64,000 nucleotides of DNA, taken from contig NC_134310.1 of NCBI RefSeq assembly GCF_949628215.1, positions 13,901,401 through 13,965,400 on the forward strand. Direction: 5' to 3'. How positions within the stretch are numbered: the stretch's first letter is position 1; each line of letters starts with the position of its first letter. The notes beneath the pieces were generated by a model that was not told the origin of the DNA, made no database searches, and saw only the letters and a list, made by a program, of their open reading frames with translations. The translations under genes and the position numbers were made by a program. This document shows, in pieces, positions 21,041 through 33,678 of this stretch. This DNA comes from Phalacrocorax aristotelis. Its lineage: Eukaryota > Chordata > Aves > Suliformes > Phalacrocoracidae.

Positions 21041-24000
21041 GTGCGGCTCAAGATAAGTTCTCCAACAGAAGCGTACGGCAACAGTGGCACTATTGGTAAC
21101 CTGTCCCCGATAGCGGTCTACTGCTCTGCCTAGTAATCACCCTAAAGCAAAGTAGAGTTTGTCTGTGTGTAGCTCAAGCTCTCATCAAGCATCTGGCCAG
21201 TGCAAGTTTTGTCTGTGAAGGCACAGAACAACATTTTTTTACATTTTCCTGTTTGAGCTTCGTGAGGGAGAAGTAAAATTTGAAAGTAGATTGGCTATTT
21301 CTGAAGGACCTTTATATGGAGTGTAGTACATCTCTTTGAAGTTAAGCCAGCTGTGAAGTACTCTTGATTGTAGGCAGATGATGATGTTTCAATTTTTGAG
21401 TAAAGTTTTATATTTGGAAGTTGAAATAGAGAGTATCGGTCTAGCTCCAGCTGAGTTTTTTATTAAAAATGAATATGAGCCTTTCTGAAAAGCAATGTGT
21501 TTGGTGCAGAAGGGACTGAAATCTTCTGCTTATCCATAGGACATGTAGTCGTGGCAAAACTGTCTGACCTTTCTTACCTTGATTCCTCATTTCTGTGATG
21601 TGTCTTGATGCTGCTCTGGCAGTACTCCTTTTAATGATAAGAAGATAGTTTAATGATAGGAAGGTAATTTAGTTTCCTGTCAGCTCAGCTCTAGGCTCCT
21701 TTGAAGGGGCTAGTATTTAGGATATGGGGTCTCCCCTCTTGTGCCTCTGTTACCATAAGAGAAATGGCTCTGCCTTGGAACCCTTCATAGTTTAGCAGTG
21801 TCCCATTTGCCATATGATATTATGGGGTTTTAATTGTCACCTCTGCTCTCCCAGCTGTCCTTTGCTCCTGTAAGGCTGCATTTTAAATTTTCTTTTCCAT
21901 AGATTTTATTGCATGTAGCTGTTGTTACACAGGGGCTTGAGTTCAAAGCCAAGTGAGAACACTGCTTGTCCTCCTTCCAGTTTAATGCAGTCTCTGATCT
22001 GCCTATCTGTGGAAAGAAACTGATTTCTAGTAGTAGCCAGGTGGTGTGGCCATCATTGCTTCCTCCTGACTAAGAATCTTAATGTCTTGGTTACCTTTTC
22101 CCTTTTTTTGAGTATTTTCTTGTCTTAGTCACATGTTCACATGAGCACAGAGACCATAAACTTGTTTGGATTATTGTTCTCCTTTATTTGTGCAGCCCCT
22201 GGCACAGTGAGGACCTAGTGTGATGGCTTTTTAGATGCTGTCTCTGTAAATGCTCAATAATATTCAGAAATGGACTAGGTTTACCGTCTCACTTTATGTA
22301 AGCTGCTGAACTGTGTGTAGGTAATGTTGATGGTTATTGATTTTAAATTGGGTTTGGCCAAGTAATCTGAGGTTTGTTAGCTTTGTTGTGAATATTGCTT
22401 CATTTTGATCATTCCACAAGCTTCTTTTTTTCCCACTAGCTCCATCTACTGCACCTAAGGGTACATGTAGAATTTCAGATGCCTTCAGTGTTGGTTCTCA
22501 TGAGTCCACATTAGCCAGAAATTTCCAGTTTACTCAATATTCCTCAAAGCAGGGGATAGCACCCCAAAAACAGCAAAGGCAAACAAAATTAGAGTTGGTG
22601 TCTGATTCCTTTAAAAACAAGTCAATGAATTCAGTATAGGTAGTTGTATCTTTTTTATATCACTGTTTAAAACTTCAGTTTCATGTATACCTTCTTAATT
22701 TAAAGGAGTATAAAACTTAGTTGAGCAAATTAAACAGCTGTAAACTTAAGAGTAACAGTTTAGCTTTTTGGTTTTGGGGTTTTCTTTTTTTGGTGGCTTG
22801 GTTTTTTTGGTAGCTTGTTGGGTTTGCTTTTGGTTTTTTTCTTTTACACTGTTTAGAAGGCAGCTTGCTCTCTTGTGCTGGTTAGAGTTTTTACCATTTG
22901 TGACCTAATCCAGAAATTGCAGTATTTGGTGCATTCATGGAGGTGAGGTCCATCAGTGGCTATTGGCCATGATACAGCCTTTTGGGGCTTAACTCTCTGA
23001 TTTCCCTGGCAGAGCTTCCCAGTTGTTGTCAAGGTTTGCTGTTATACTTGTTTTTTACACTTTTCCCTTGAGTATTGGCTACTGGCTTTTGCGCCCCACA
23101 TCTGTGCCCCAGCTCAAGAGAGTGAGAATACAGCTCCCTGATGCCACAAATTATGCAACTGAGTTTCCTGCATTTGGGGAAATTGCATGAGTTGGCACAT
23201 ATGGAGTGTGAGGCTTGATCTTCACCCTGAGAAAACTGCATTCCTGCCCAGGGTGTTTCCCCTGGCTTCTGTTGGTGGCAGGGTGCCGGGGGAAGAGAGC
23301 CCTTGGTCTGGCCCAGTATCAGGAGCCTGTGGTGTGCTGGACAATAGCTCTCAAGCCTTCCTTTTCCAGGTTCAGTTTGGTGCCTAGATGACCAGGTGGT
23401 AGGTATTGTGTAAATGACCCAAGAGAATGAAATGTAACACATTAGTCCTTTTGTGGAGGCATTGATTTTTATGCAAAAATATTAAGTTTATCTTCCATGT
23501 TGAAAACAGAGGACAAATTATAAAATTGACATATGTGATCAATTGCTTTTGAAAGGTACCATCTTCACTTGCAAATGCAGTCTTTTTCTTTTCTTTTTTA
23601 AATGCACTCCATTGGAAATGTGTAGGAGCTGTAAAGCAGCAGGAATCCAAGTCAGTAAAAACATCCAGAGGACTTTTATATTATTTTCATAAACTAATCT
23701 ACCCACTCACATCTAGCTGTGTAAACTAATTACTTTTTTAATTAGGTAGCCTTTTGATTGCTTATGGAGAGCTGTGGTGAAATTTACCAATAATTATGCT
23801 GGGGCAGGAGGAGGCCACTGGATTGTTAGGACAAGAATTTTATTTCCTTTCATTGAAATGGGGAGCAAGTAGTAATTGATACATAAAAAATGTGCTTATT
23901 TTTCCAATTTCAACCTATTCAGCTTCTGTTAACCTTACTAACTGAGGCTCTTTCTATGGGTCATTGGGTTTCCTTCCACCTAATGTAACATCTACAGGAA

Positions 24001-25478
24001 CTTCACAACAATAAGGAAACAGAACTGTTATAAAGTTGGTTTTCCTTCTTCCTGTTAAAGGTAATGTTTATACTGAGTGGTTCTAGATTTTGGAATTTTG
24101 TGAGTTCCAGTGATGTTTGACCCAAAATGCTTGATCCTAGGACATGCTAGCAAGTCATCTGCAAAGTTCAAGTGCTTCCCCGCCCCAATGTGATTGAATA
24201 TGTGTTTAGAAAACTGGGGGAAGGTGACAGTTTCACATCTCTTGTGCCATCTCCTCTGAAGTTCTAAGCCCATTGTTTGGATTTATTGTGAGTCCTGTGT
24301 TGCCCACATCTTCTGAGCTAGGCTAGTGTTTTGTATATAATTTACTAAAACACATCTCTTTCAGAAATGCTGTCTAGGTTTTACCTTTTTCTGTGTTTAT
24401 GATAATTTTTGCTGCCACATAGCAGATAATTTCTGTGGCTATGTAAAATTTTGCATTTTTCTTTATTGAAATATGTTTTTACTGAAATGTATTTTTTCTA
24501 AACTTTCTCCAATTTGTTAGAAACATTTTGATTTCTAATCTTGTCCTTCAAGATATTGAACAGCCTTATGTCACCCACATATTAAATATGCACACTTCTT
24601 CTTTTACCTCTTTCGTCATATAGATCAGTTGAACAGAACTGCACCTTTTGGGGTGGTCAGAACATTCAATTATAGTAGTAAACTCTCAGTAACTACCTGG
24701 TGTAAGGGGCTGTGCACCCACCTGTCCTACTTATCTGGGAATTCTGAAGACCCCAGTCTATTAGGAATGAGTGGCAGGTATTACCCAGTAGTTAAGCATT
24801 TTCCTGGATTGGAACCCCTCTGCTTGCTTGATTTAGACTAAGGACTTCTATCCTTTTCACCCCCTCACCAAGAGAATATTTTGAACTGTGGCTGCTAGGT
24901 ATTCTGTAGGAGAGCTCTCAGTCTGGGCTTTTAAAGCTAATTCAGTCGGTGTTAGAGGAGTGTGGGAGATAGACTGCAGCTCAGAGTTGAAGGCTTTCAC
25001 TAGAGGTGTGAAAGGTGGGTTGCCAAACCAGTACGTTTATTCTAAGGAAACAGAGCAACTTTGTGTGTTTTTGTTTTGTGGGTTTTTTTGTTTGTTTGTT
25101 TTTAATTGGCAGGTCTGGATTCAAGCCTCTGCCTTAGGTTAAGCAGAAAGGATTTGAAACTAGGTCTTCTAGATGGCAGATAAAGCCTGTCTTTTCCTGC
25201 CCCTAATCTTGACATTTCCCACTGGCTAGAAACTTCCTGCTTAGTTTATTGCCTCTTGTGAATGCTATTCTGAAAGCCCAAACTTGTCCCATGCCTGAAA
25301 GTCAAAATCTAACAGAGCGTGGCAGAAGTGTTTGTAGCATGGAGTACGTTATATTCTGCAGATCCATGAACATTAGACATCTATGACATGGTTGCCCTTG
25401 GGTTCAGTGGCACTGAGCTAATTGGCTCCCCACTCTACAGTTAGTCCCCTTTTCCTACTTCAAGGCATTTAGCACAGG
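21041..25478. other. No recognisable feature (4.4 kb)
   Basis: Long unique-looking stretch with T-rich and TG-rich runs near 22760-22850 and 25060-25110. Small open frames occur on both strands, but none shows a known motif or splice-bounded structure. No LTR or CR1 recognised. Confidence 0.5.
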
Positions 25479-25483
25479 GCATA
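25479..25483. repeat. Target-site duplication, left (GCATA)
   Basis: GCATA precedes the 5' LTR of copy 3 and is repeated exactly after its 3' LTR at 31687-31691. Confidence 0.9.
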
Positions 25484-25977
25484 TGTGCTGGTTTTGGCTG
25501 AGAAGGGGTTAATTCTCCTCACTGTGGGGGTCGGCTACCTTTCCAGCTTCCCTCATCTGCCTCGTGGTGGGGGGCTGGGAGGGGCAGGGCCATGGTGGGG
25601 GCGGCTGACCCTGACTGGCCAATGCCATGTTCATTCCATACCATGTGACACCGTGACCAGTATATTAAGGGGGGGCAGTTTGCGGCTCGGGAGCGGCGTG
25701 GCGTGGCGTCAGGTTGGTGGGTGGCTGTGTTGCGTGCGGTTCGTTCCCCTTCCCGCCTCCCTTCCAGGCTCCCTTCCTGCCTCCCTTCCCCCCGGGCTTT
25801 GCACCTCTCGTTGTTCTCCTTTCCATCGCATTTCTGTTGTTGTTTATTTTAATTTTAATTATTAAACTGTTCTTATCCCAAACCACGAGCGTTACCCTTC
25901 TGATTCTCTCCCCCATCTACCAGTGGGGGAGTGAGCGAGCGACTGTGTGGGACTGAGCTGCCGGCTAAACCACAACA
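25484..25977 (+). mobile_element. 5' LTR of provirus copy 3
   Basis: 494 bp, TGTGCTGG to ACCACAACA. TATA-like GTATATTAAG lies near 25660 and ATTAAACTG near 25860. It is close to the LTRs of copy 2. Confidence 0.9.
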
Positions 25978-25984
25978 GTCTTTT

Positions 25985-26002
25985 TGGTGCCCAACGTGGG
26001 GC
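25985..26002 (+). promoter_or_regulatory. Primer binding site, tRNA-Lys type (copy 3)
   Basis: TGGTGCCCAACGTGGGGC differs from the lysine-tRNA site only by C to T at the CpG in position 4. It lies 7 bases after the LTR. Confidence 0.85.
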
Positions 26003-26042
26003 TCAAGGGTTGGAGATAACAACAGCTGCTGGTCACAGCACC

Positions 26043-27897
26043 ATGTTGTCCTTTTTGCAGTTGGTGTTAAAGATTGGTGTTGGTTTATTTAGTCTGCTGT
26101 GGTCTGTTGTGATTAGTAATGTTTTGCCTAAGAGATTTGTTATACAAACACTCGTTTTCAGCTTTATCTGGTATTTGGGGTTTTTGCTGAAACCGTTACT
26201 GTACTTTGGATGCCACCTTGTTGAGGCGATTAGCAATTATACCTCCTCCTCTGAGAGATTTTATATGGAGGAAATACAGAATGGTACCTTTGCAACTTTG
26301 TTCTGTGATGTCTGTGCCTTTGTTACAACAACGTTTTTGTATCTTGAACATCCTTGGGTGGTTAAGGTGCACTTATTGTTAGTTTCTGGGCATGTTGTTT
26401 TGGTTTTGACTAAGCAACTTAAGAATATCACCCAGAAATCTGCCCCAAGGCTTGATAGGCATGTGGGATAGCATGGGCAAATACCTAGGGCAGTGGGCAC
26501 CCCCAGTGTTTTGGAGTTTCACTCCCGAACAAGTGCAGAATCCTGAAAAACTAGTAGAAGATTTGGAGGAAGTATGTTGTTACCCTGGGAACTCCAGAGA
26601 GACGCAGATAACTGCAACGTGCTGGGGCCTGGCCCATGCATACTGAGCCCTGCTCAAGAGTATTCAGTGCCCCCAGGGGGAAGTGAATGTCTCTGGATTG
26701 AAATGCAAAGTCACTGCCACTGTAGTCACTCTAGCCCTGACACAGGTACTGCAGCCACTCAACCCCCCAGAACAAGTACTGGAGCTGACTCAGAGAATCA
26801 ACCTGTACCAGTATCAGTTGCCCCCATACACAAGACAAAATATTGGAAACGGACGTCAACTCGTTTAGAACGGGATGATGAAAAAGCAGGGCCGTCACGA
26901 GGAGAGGAGGAAGAAGTCATAAATGAAATAGAGACAACCCGATCCCATCCTTGAGCGAGTTGTAAGATATGCGAAAAGACTTCAGCCGTTGTTCAGGTGA
27001 GCACATTGTCACCTGGCTGTTCCGATGCAGGGATAATGGAGCCAGTAGCCTGGAATTAGACGGAAAAGAAGCCAAACAACTGGGATCCCTTTCTGGGGAA
27101 GGGGGCGTTGACAAAGCAATTGGGGAAAAAAACACAAGCCCTCAGCCTGTGGAGGCGACTCCTGTCCGGAGTGAAGGAAAGGTATCCCTTCAAAGAAGAT
27201 GTTACATATCGCCCAGGAAAATGGACAACTATGGAGAAAGGCATCCAGTATCTAAGGGAATTAGCTGTGTTTGAGGTGATTTATGGTGACCTGGACAACG
27301 AACAGTCATCCAAAGATCCAGATGAAGCCGAGTGCACACGACCCATGTGGTGGAAGTTTGTACGGAGCGCACCATCTTCGCATGCAAACTCATTGGCAGT
27401 ACTGGCCTGGAAAGATGACAAGACACCAACGGTGGCAGAGGTGATTGATAGACTCCGGGATTACGAAACAAATATCTCTTCCTCGCTAGTCTCTGCTGTG
27501 GAGAAAATATCCCAAGAGGTCCAGCAACTCAAAGAATATATGTCCTACTCCCCACCTCTACAGAGTAGTGTCTCAGCTGTTAGGAATAAGCATCCTTTGG
27601 CTCAAAGGAGAGGATACACACCACGGGCCACCCTATGGTTCTACCTGCGTGACCACGGAGAGCACACGATGAGGTGGGATGGTAAAGCCAACCTCGACCC
27701 TAGAGGCACGAGTACGTGAGTTGCAAGGAAGAATAATCACTCAAGGAGGCTCTTCCAGGAAAGTTACTGCTCGAATTTCCAGTGAGCCAGTCCCCAGAAA
27801 GAGAAGTAGAAGCGCTGATTTTATTTCTAAGTGTAATAGAGGGACTCCTGATTCACATTTACAGGAAGTGAGTTGTGAATGCCATGATCAGGACTAG
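26043..27897 (+). pseudogene. gag: ERV-L-like gag (copy 3)
   Basis: The hydrophobic N-terminal domain is open and well conserved (26043 to about 26457). A short deletion after the APRLD motif then shifts the frame. A TGA lies at 26644-26646 in the Trp-rich part and TAA in the gag frame at about 26962-26964 (the position of TGA 5349 in copy 2). The capsid-like part is readable in pieces (26969-27130, 27108-27719, 27679-27897) separated by frameshifts. It ends in the conserved amber codon 27895-27897 after CHDQD. The hairpin after the amber codon is retained. Confidence 0.8.
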
Positions 27898-30841
27898 AGG
27901 GGCCCTGCCTCCAGCCAGGTGGAGGAAAGGGATAACCGGGCTTACTGGACTGTGCGGATCTGATGGCCTGGCACGTCCGACTCACAGGACTATAAAGCTT
28001 TAGTGGACACCGGCGCACAGTGCACCTTAATGCCATCAAACTATATAGGGGCAGAACCCATTAGCATTGCTGGAGTGACAGGGGGATCCCAAGAGCTAAC
28101 TGTATTGGAGGATGAAGTGAGCCTAACCAGGAATGAGTGGCAAAAGCACCCCATTGTGACTGGCCCAGAGGCTCTGTGCATCCTTGGCATAGACTACCTC
28201 AGGAGAGGGTATTTCAAGGACCCAAAAGGGTACAGGTGGGCTTTTGGTGTAGCTGCCTTGGAGATGGAGGAAATTAAACAGCTGTCTACCTTGCCTGGCC
28301 TCTCGAAGGACTCTTCTGTTGTGGGGTTCCTGAGGGTCAAAGAACAACAGGTGCCAATCGCCACCACAACAGTGCACCGGCGGCGGTATTGCACCAACAG
28401 AGACACTCTGATCCCCACCCATGTGCTCATTCAGCGACTGGAGAGCCAAGGAGTCATCAGTAAGACCCACTCACCCTTTAACAGTCCCATATGGCCAGTG
28501 CGGAAGTGTAACGGAGAGTGGAGGCTAACAGTAGACTATCGTGGCCTGAATGAAGTCACTCCACCATTGAGTGCTGCTGTGCCAGACATGCTAGAACCAA
28601 ATCCTTCTCAAAGCTGGTTTTGCCATAAAACAAAGTAAGGTGAAGGGACCCGCACAAGATATCCAGCTCTTAGGAATCAAATGGCAAGATGGTCGTCGTC
28701 AGATTCCAATGGATGTGATCAACAAAATAGCAGCCATGTCTCCACCAAATAGCAAAAAGGAAACACAAGCTTCCTTGGGCATTGTGGGTTTTTGGAGAAT
28801 GCATATTCCAAATTACAGTCTGATTGTAAGCCCTCTCTATCAAGTGACCCGGAAAAAGAATGATTTCAAATGGGGCCCTGAGCAACGACAAGCCTTTGAA
28901 CAGATTAAACGAGAAATAGTTCATGCAGTAGCTCTTGGGCCAGTCCAGGCAGGACAAGATGTAAAAAATGTGCTCTACACTGCAGCTGGGGAGAATGGCC
29001 CTACCTGGAGCCTCTGGCAGAAAGCACATGGGGAGAACCGAGGTCGACCCCTAGGGTTTTGGAGTCAGGGATACAGAGGGTGCGAAGCCCACTATACTCC
29101 AACTGAAAAAGAGATATTGGCAGCATATGAAGGGGTTCGAGGTGCTTCAGAAGTGGTTGGTACTGAGGCACAGCTGCTCCTGGCACCCCGACTGCCAGTG
29201 CTGGGCTGGATGTTCAAAGGAAATATCCCCTCTACACACCATGCAACTGATGCTACGTGGAGTAAATGGGTTGCACTGATCACCCAGTGGGCTCGAGTAG
29301 GAAAGCCCAGTTGCCCAGGAATCTTGGAAGTGATTATGGACTGGCCAGAAGGCAAAGATTTTGGAATATCACCAGAGGAGGAGGTGACACGTGCTGAAGA
29401 AGCCCAACTGTAAAGCAAACTGCCAGAAGATGAAAAGCAATATGCCCTGTTCATTGAGGGGTCCTGTCGCCTTGTGGGGAAGCACCGGAGATGGAAGGCT
29501 GCTGTATGGAGTCCTACACGACAAGTAGCAGAAACTGCTGAAGGAGAAGGTGAATCGAGCCAGTTTGCAGAGGTAAAGGCCATCCAGCTGGCCCTAGACA
29601 TTGCTGAACAGGAAAAGTGGGCAGTGCTTTATCTTTATACTGACTCCTGGATGGTGGCATATGCCCTGTGGGGCTGGCTGCAGCAGTGGAAGCAAAGCAA
29701 CTGGCAGCGCAGAGGCAAACCCATCTGGGCTGCCACATTGTGGCAAGATATTGCTGCTTGGGTAGAGAACCTGGTTGTAAAGGTACGACATGTGGATGCT
29801 CACGTCCCCAGGAGTTGGGCCACTGAAGAATATCGGAACAACCGGCAGGTAGATCAGGCTGCCAAGACTGAAGTGGCTGAGGTGGATCTGGACTGGCAAC
29901 ATAAGGGTGAACTATTTCTAGCTCAGTGGGCCCATGACACCTCAGGCCATCAAGGGAGAGATGCAACATACAGGTGGGCTCGTGATCAAGGGGTGGACTT
30001 GATCGTTGGTGTTATTGCACAGGTTATCCACGAATGTGAAACGTGATGCAATCAAGCAATCGAAGCGGGTAAAGCCTCTGTGGTATGGGGGACGATGGCT
30101 GAAATATAAATATGGGGAGGCCTGGCAAATTGACTATATCACACTCCCACAGACCCGCCAAGGCAAGCGCCATGTTCTCACCATGGTAGAAGCAACCCCC
30201 GGCTAGCTGGAAACATATCCTGTCCCCCATGCCACTGCCCGGAACACTATCCTGGGTCTTGAGAAACAAGTCCTGTGGCAACATGGCACCCCAGAGAGAA
30301 CTGAGTCAGAGAATGGGACTCGTTTCCGAAATAACCTCATAGACACATTGGCCAAAGAGCATGGCGTTGAGTGGGTGTATCACATCCCCTATCACGCACC
30401 AGCCTCTGGGAAAATTGAGCAGTACAATGGACTATTAAAAACTACACTGAGAGCAATGGGGGTGGAACATTCAAGCACTGGGATACACATTTAGCAAAAG
30501 CCACCTGGTTAGTCAACACGAGGGGATCTGCCAGGCGAGCTGGCCCTGCCCAGTCAGAAATCCTACATACTGTGGAAGGGGATAGAGTCCCTGTAGTGCA
30601 CACAAAAAGTATGCTGGGCAAAACAGTCTGGGTTCTTCCTGCCTCCGGCAAAGGCAAACCCATTTGTGGGATTGCTTTTGCTCGAGGACCTGGGTGCACT
30701 TGGTGGGTGATGCGGGAGGATGGAGGAGTCCAATGTGTGCCTCAAGGAGATTTGGTTTTGGGTGAAAACAGCCAACGAACTGAATGGCACAATACGAACT
30801 GCTATATAATATTGTGTGTCACCTCTGTGTTGTATCAATGA
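27898..30841 (+). pseudogene. pol: ERV-L-like pol (copy 3), RT core deleted
   Basis: Protease DTGAQ is present at about 28007-28021. The RT starts normally (LTVDYRGLNE) but jumps from PDMLE near 28596 to a sequence corresponding to copy 2 position about 7285, losing roughly 300 bp including the YIDD motif. The frame resumes at 28640-29413 (GFWRMHIPN, WGPEQ, RPLGFW), with TAA at 29411-29413. In RNase H the first catalytic Asp is replaced (FIEGS rather than FTDGS). The integrase zinc-binding region is cut by a stop at 30044-30046; later the second catalytic Asp is Glu (ESENG), and the terminal Glu context reads GKIEQYNG. The frame of the tail continues to 30841 because the usual TGA is CGA. Confidence 0.87.
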
Positions 30842-31184
30842 TATCAGAGTACAAGCCTCCCAACCCATGGAAGATAAACTCTGAAACAAGCCGTGCAGCA
30901 GTGATGGAACGATGACTGACTCGGTATGCAGCAACCCAACACCACACACACCATCTCTCCCACTCTGAAAGACTGATACGAGAGATGGAGCCCAGAGTCA
31001 TAGACTGGGTGAACTCAATGGACATTTTAATGGACATTTTACAGGGAAGGTCCATAGACTAAGGGAATGATGTCTGTGTATTATGTTCAAGGATGGGAAG
31101 GGGAGGGGTGGTGGTTGGTAAGGTTGTATTGGATGGTATGGGACCTGGGCACGGCGTAAATGGTATGGAATAAGGGGTGGAGAA
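30842..31184 (+). other. Conserved 3' non-coding region and polypurine tract (copy 3)
   Basis: Same module as 9469-9872. Stem ATGGAC (31030-31035) / GTCCAT (31050-31055) with a 14-base loop. It ends in GAATAAGGGGTGGAGAA before the LTR. Confidence 0.75.
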
Positions 31185-31686
31185 TGTGCTGGTTTTTGGC
31201 TGAGAAGAGGTTAATTCTCCTCACTGTGGGTGTCGGCTACCTTTCCAGCTTCCCGTGCTCTGCCTCGTGGTGGGTGGCTGGGAGGGGCAGGGCCGTGGCC
31301 GGGGCAGCTGACCCCGACTGGCCAATGGCATGTTCATTCCATACCATGTGACACCATGACCAGTATATTAAGTGGGGGGGGACATGACAGTTTTCGTCGG
31401 GGGAGTGGTGTGGTGCTGGGTCGGTGAGTAGCTCTGTCGCGTGCTGTTTGTTTCGGCGGTTCGTTCGCCTTGCCTCCTCCCGCCCCGCCTCCTCCCGCCC
31501 CGGGGCTTTGCTCCTCTCGTTGTTCTCCTTTCCGTTGCATTTCTGTTGTTGTTTCTTTTAATTTTTATTATTAAACTGTTCTTATCCCAAACCACGAGCG
31601 TTACCCTTCTGATTCTCTCCCCCATCTACCGGTGGGGGAGTGAGTGAGTGACTGTATGGGGCTGAGCTGCTGGCTAAACCACGACA
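31185..31686 (+). mobile_element. 3' LTR of provirus copy 3
   Basis: 502 bp, TGTGCTGG to ACCACGACA, followed by GCATA. It resembles the 5' LTR with substitutions and small indels in the GC-rich block. Confidence 0.9.
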
Positions 31687-31691
31687 GCATA

Positions 31692-32361
31692 CTATACCAC
31701 TTTTATAATTTTGTAGATTTAACCCCAAATATTAATATACAGTTAGCTTTTCTCTTAAAGGAAGTTAGAGCATAGCCCCCTGGAGATGTACACTGTAGTT
31801 CTTTTTTGTAGCTAATTATGTACCTGTAGACAGGATAGGGGAAGCAGGCTTATTGTGTTAGAGGTTTACTTAAGTCTTGGATCTGATACACACTCTGTCC
31901 CTTCTGAAACTATATTTCAGTGGATAAATCTCCTTTTAACCTATGATGTGTGATCTTAGTGGAATTCAGCTAATTCAACTCAATAAACAATATTTTTGAG
32001 CGTATAAAAAAAACATTTGATTTCATCCTTTTTATGCTAGTAAGCTATGGTCAGAAATGATCTGTACATAGTGATGTTCCTTGTGCAAGTGCTTTTGGAC
32101 AAGACTGTGCTTTCCTTTGCTCCCCATACTTCTTAAGCCATCCCAAAATCTATTTTTGAGTGTAAAATTTCAGTTGTCTTATTTGTGGTGGTGTTTGGTC
32201 TGTAGTATAGTGTGGCCAATTATTAGAGCAGATTTCCATATTTCAATCTTTGTTAATAGGTAAAAGGGTAAAAGAATGCAGTGGCAGCTGTTTCCTTAGC
32301 TTGCATTTTGGGAGAAATAACTGACGTAGACACTGGACTATAAGCAGAGGTTCAGGGTTGC
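31692..32361. other. No recognisable feature
   Basis: About 670 bp between copy 3 and the next solo LTR, including the left duplication GTTGC (32357-32361). No other feature recognised. Confidence 0.5.
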
Positions 32362-32858
32362 TGTATTGGGTTTGTGTGGCAAGGTTTTGGTAGGGGTGGC
32401 TTCTGTGAGAAGCTGCCCCCATGTCCGACAGAGCCAATGCCAGTGGGTCCAAGACGGACCCACTGCTGGCCAAGGCTGAGCCAATGACAGTGGCAGTGCC
32501 TCTGTGATAACATATTTAAGGGGGAAAAAACTGCTGCACAATAAAAGCTGGAAGAGAGGAGAGAGAATATGTGAGAGAAACAACCCTGCAGACACCAAGG
32601 TCAATGAAGGAGGGGGAGGAGGTATTCTAGACACCCCCATTCCCTGTCCCCCCGTGTCACTTGGGGGGAGAGGTAGAGAAAATCAGGAGTGAAGCTGAGC
32701 TGGAAAGAAGGGAGTGATGGGGGGAAGGTGTTCTAAGATTTGGTTTTATTTCTCATTGCCCTACTCTGATTTTGATTTGCAATAAATTAAATTAATTTCC
32801 TCGATTCGAGTCTGTGTTTCCTGTGATGGTAATTGCTGAGGAAGGTCAACCCACCACA
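32362..32858 (+). mobile_element. Solo LTR of a distinct family, TSD GTTGC
   Basis: TGTATTGGGTTTGTGTGG to AACCCACCACA, 497 bp, flanked by GTTGC at 32357-32361 and 32859-32863. A TATTTAAG promoter-like box lies near 32514 and AATAAA motifs near 32540 and 32783. It shares no obvious sequence with family A or with the LTR at 13916. The perfect 5-bp duplication defines both ends. Confidence 0.9.
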
Positions 32859-33080
32859 GTTGCAAATCTCAGACAGAGAGGTGCAGCTTAGTTATTGGAA
32901 TTGGAGCCAGAAGAATAGGGGTGAGGAAGGGATGTGTGGCTTAATGGTGTGCTTCCTACAGTTCATGCTGAAGTGTGGATGTTTTCCTGGATCCTCTTTT
33001 TAAGTATTTAATTACAATATGTAGTTTTCAGAAGAAAATTAATTTCTTTTCCTGGATCTTCCTCCTAGAATGTAAACACT

Positions 33081-33673
33081 TGTCATGGTTTTAGCTGGGA
33101 TAGAGTTAATTTTCTTCACTGTAGCTTGTATAGTGCTGTGTTTTGGACTTAGTATGAAAATAATGTTGATAACACACCGATGTTTTAGTTGTTGCTGGGT
33201 AGTGCTTACACTAGGTCAAGGACTTTTCTAGCTCCCATGCTCTGCTGGGTGCACAAGAAGCTGGGAGGGAAGGGGGCACAGCCAAGACAGCTGATCCAAA
33301 CTGGCCAAAGGGATATTCCATATCACATGACATCATGCTCAGTATATTAACTGGGGGGAGTTGGCCGGGGGGAAGCAGCGATAGCGGCTCAGGGACTGGT
33401 GTCATTGGTTGGCGAGCTGTTTCATCACTTGCGTGTGTCCCCCCGGGGTTTAATTTATCTCTTGTTATTTTCCTTCTCATTTATTATTATTGTTATTATT
33501 ATTATTACAATTTTTACTATTACAATTTAATTTTTATTATTAAACTGTTTTTATCTCGACCCATAAGTTTTTCTTGCTTTGCTCTTCCGATTCTCTCCCC
33601 ATCCCACTGGAGTGGGGGGAGTGAGCGAGTGGCTGTGTGGTGCTTAGTTGCTGACTGGTGCTAAACCATGACA
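33081..33673 (+). mobile_element. Solo LTR, TGTCATGG subfamily, TSD ACACT
   Basis: TGTCATGG to ACCATGACA, 593 bp. ACACT flanks it at 33076-33080 and 33674-33678. It is close to the 3' LTR of copy 1 (701-1291). Confidence 0.93.
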
Positions 33674-33678
33674 ACACT

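Larger units (their letters stand above)
25484..31686 (+). mobile_element. Complete ERV-L-like provirus, copy 3
   Basis: 6.2-kb provirus with both LTRs and a perfect 5-bp duplication (GCATA). Same layout as copy 2, no env. It is more decayed: gag has a small deletion and several frameshifts, the catalytic core of RT is deleted, and one catalytic residue each in RNase H and integrase is changed. Confidence 0.93.

Noticed and set aside
23029..23442. 137-codon minus-strand open frame as a host gene
   Set aside because: No recognisable motif, no splice signals, no repeat of the frame elsewhere; expected by chance in 4 kb.
32504..32692. 62-codon open frame near 32504
   Set aside because: Lies entirely within the solo LTR at 32362-32858.
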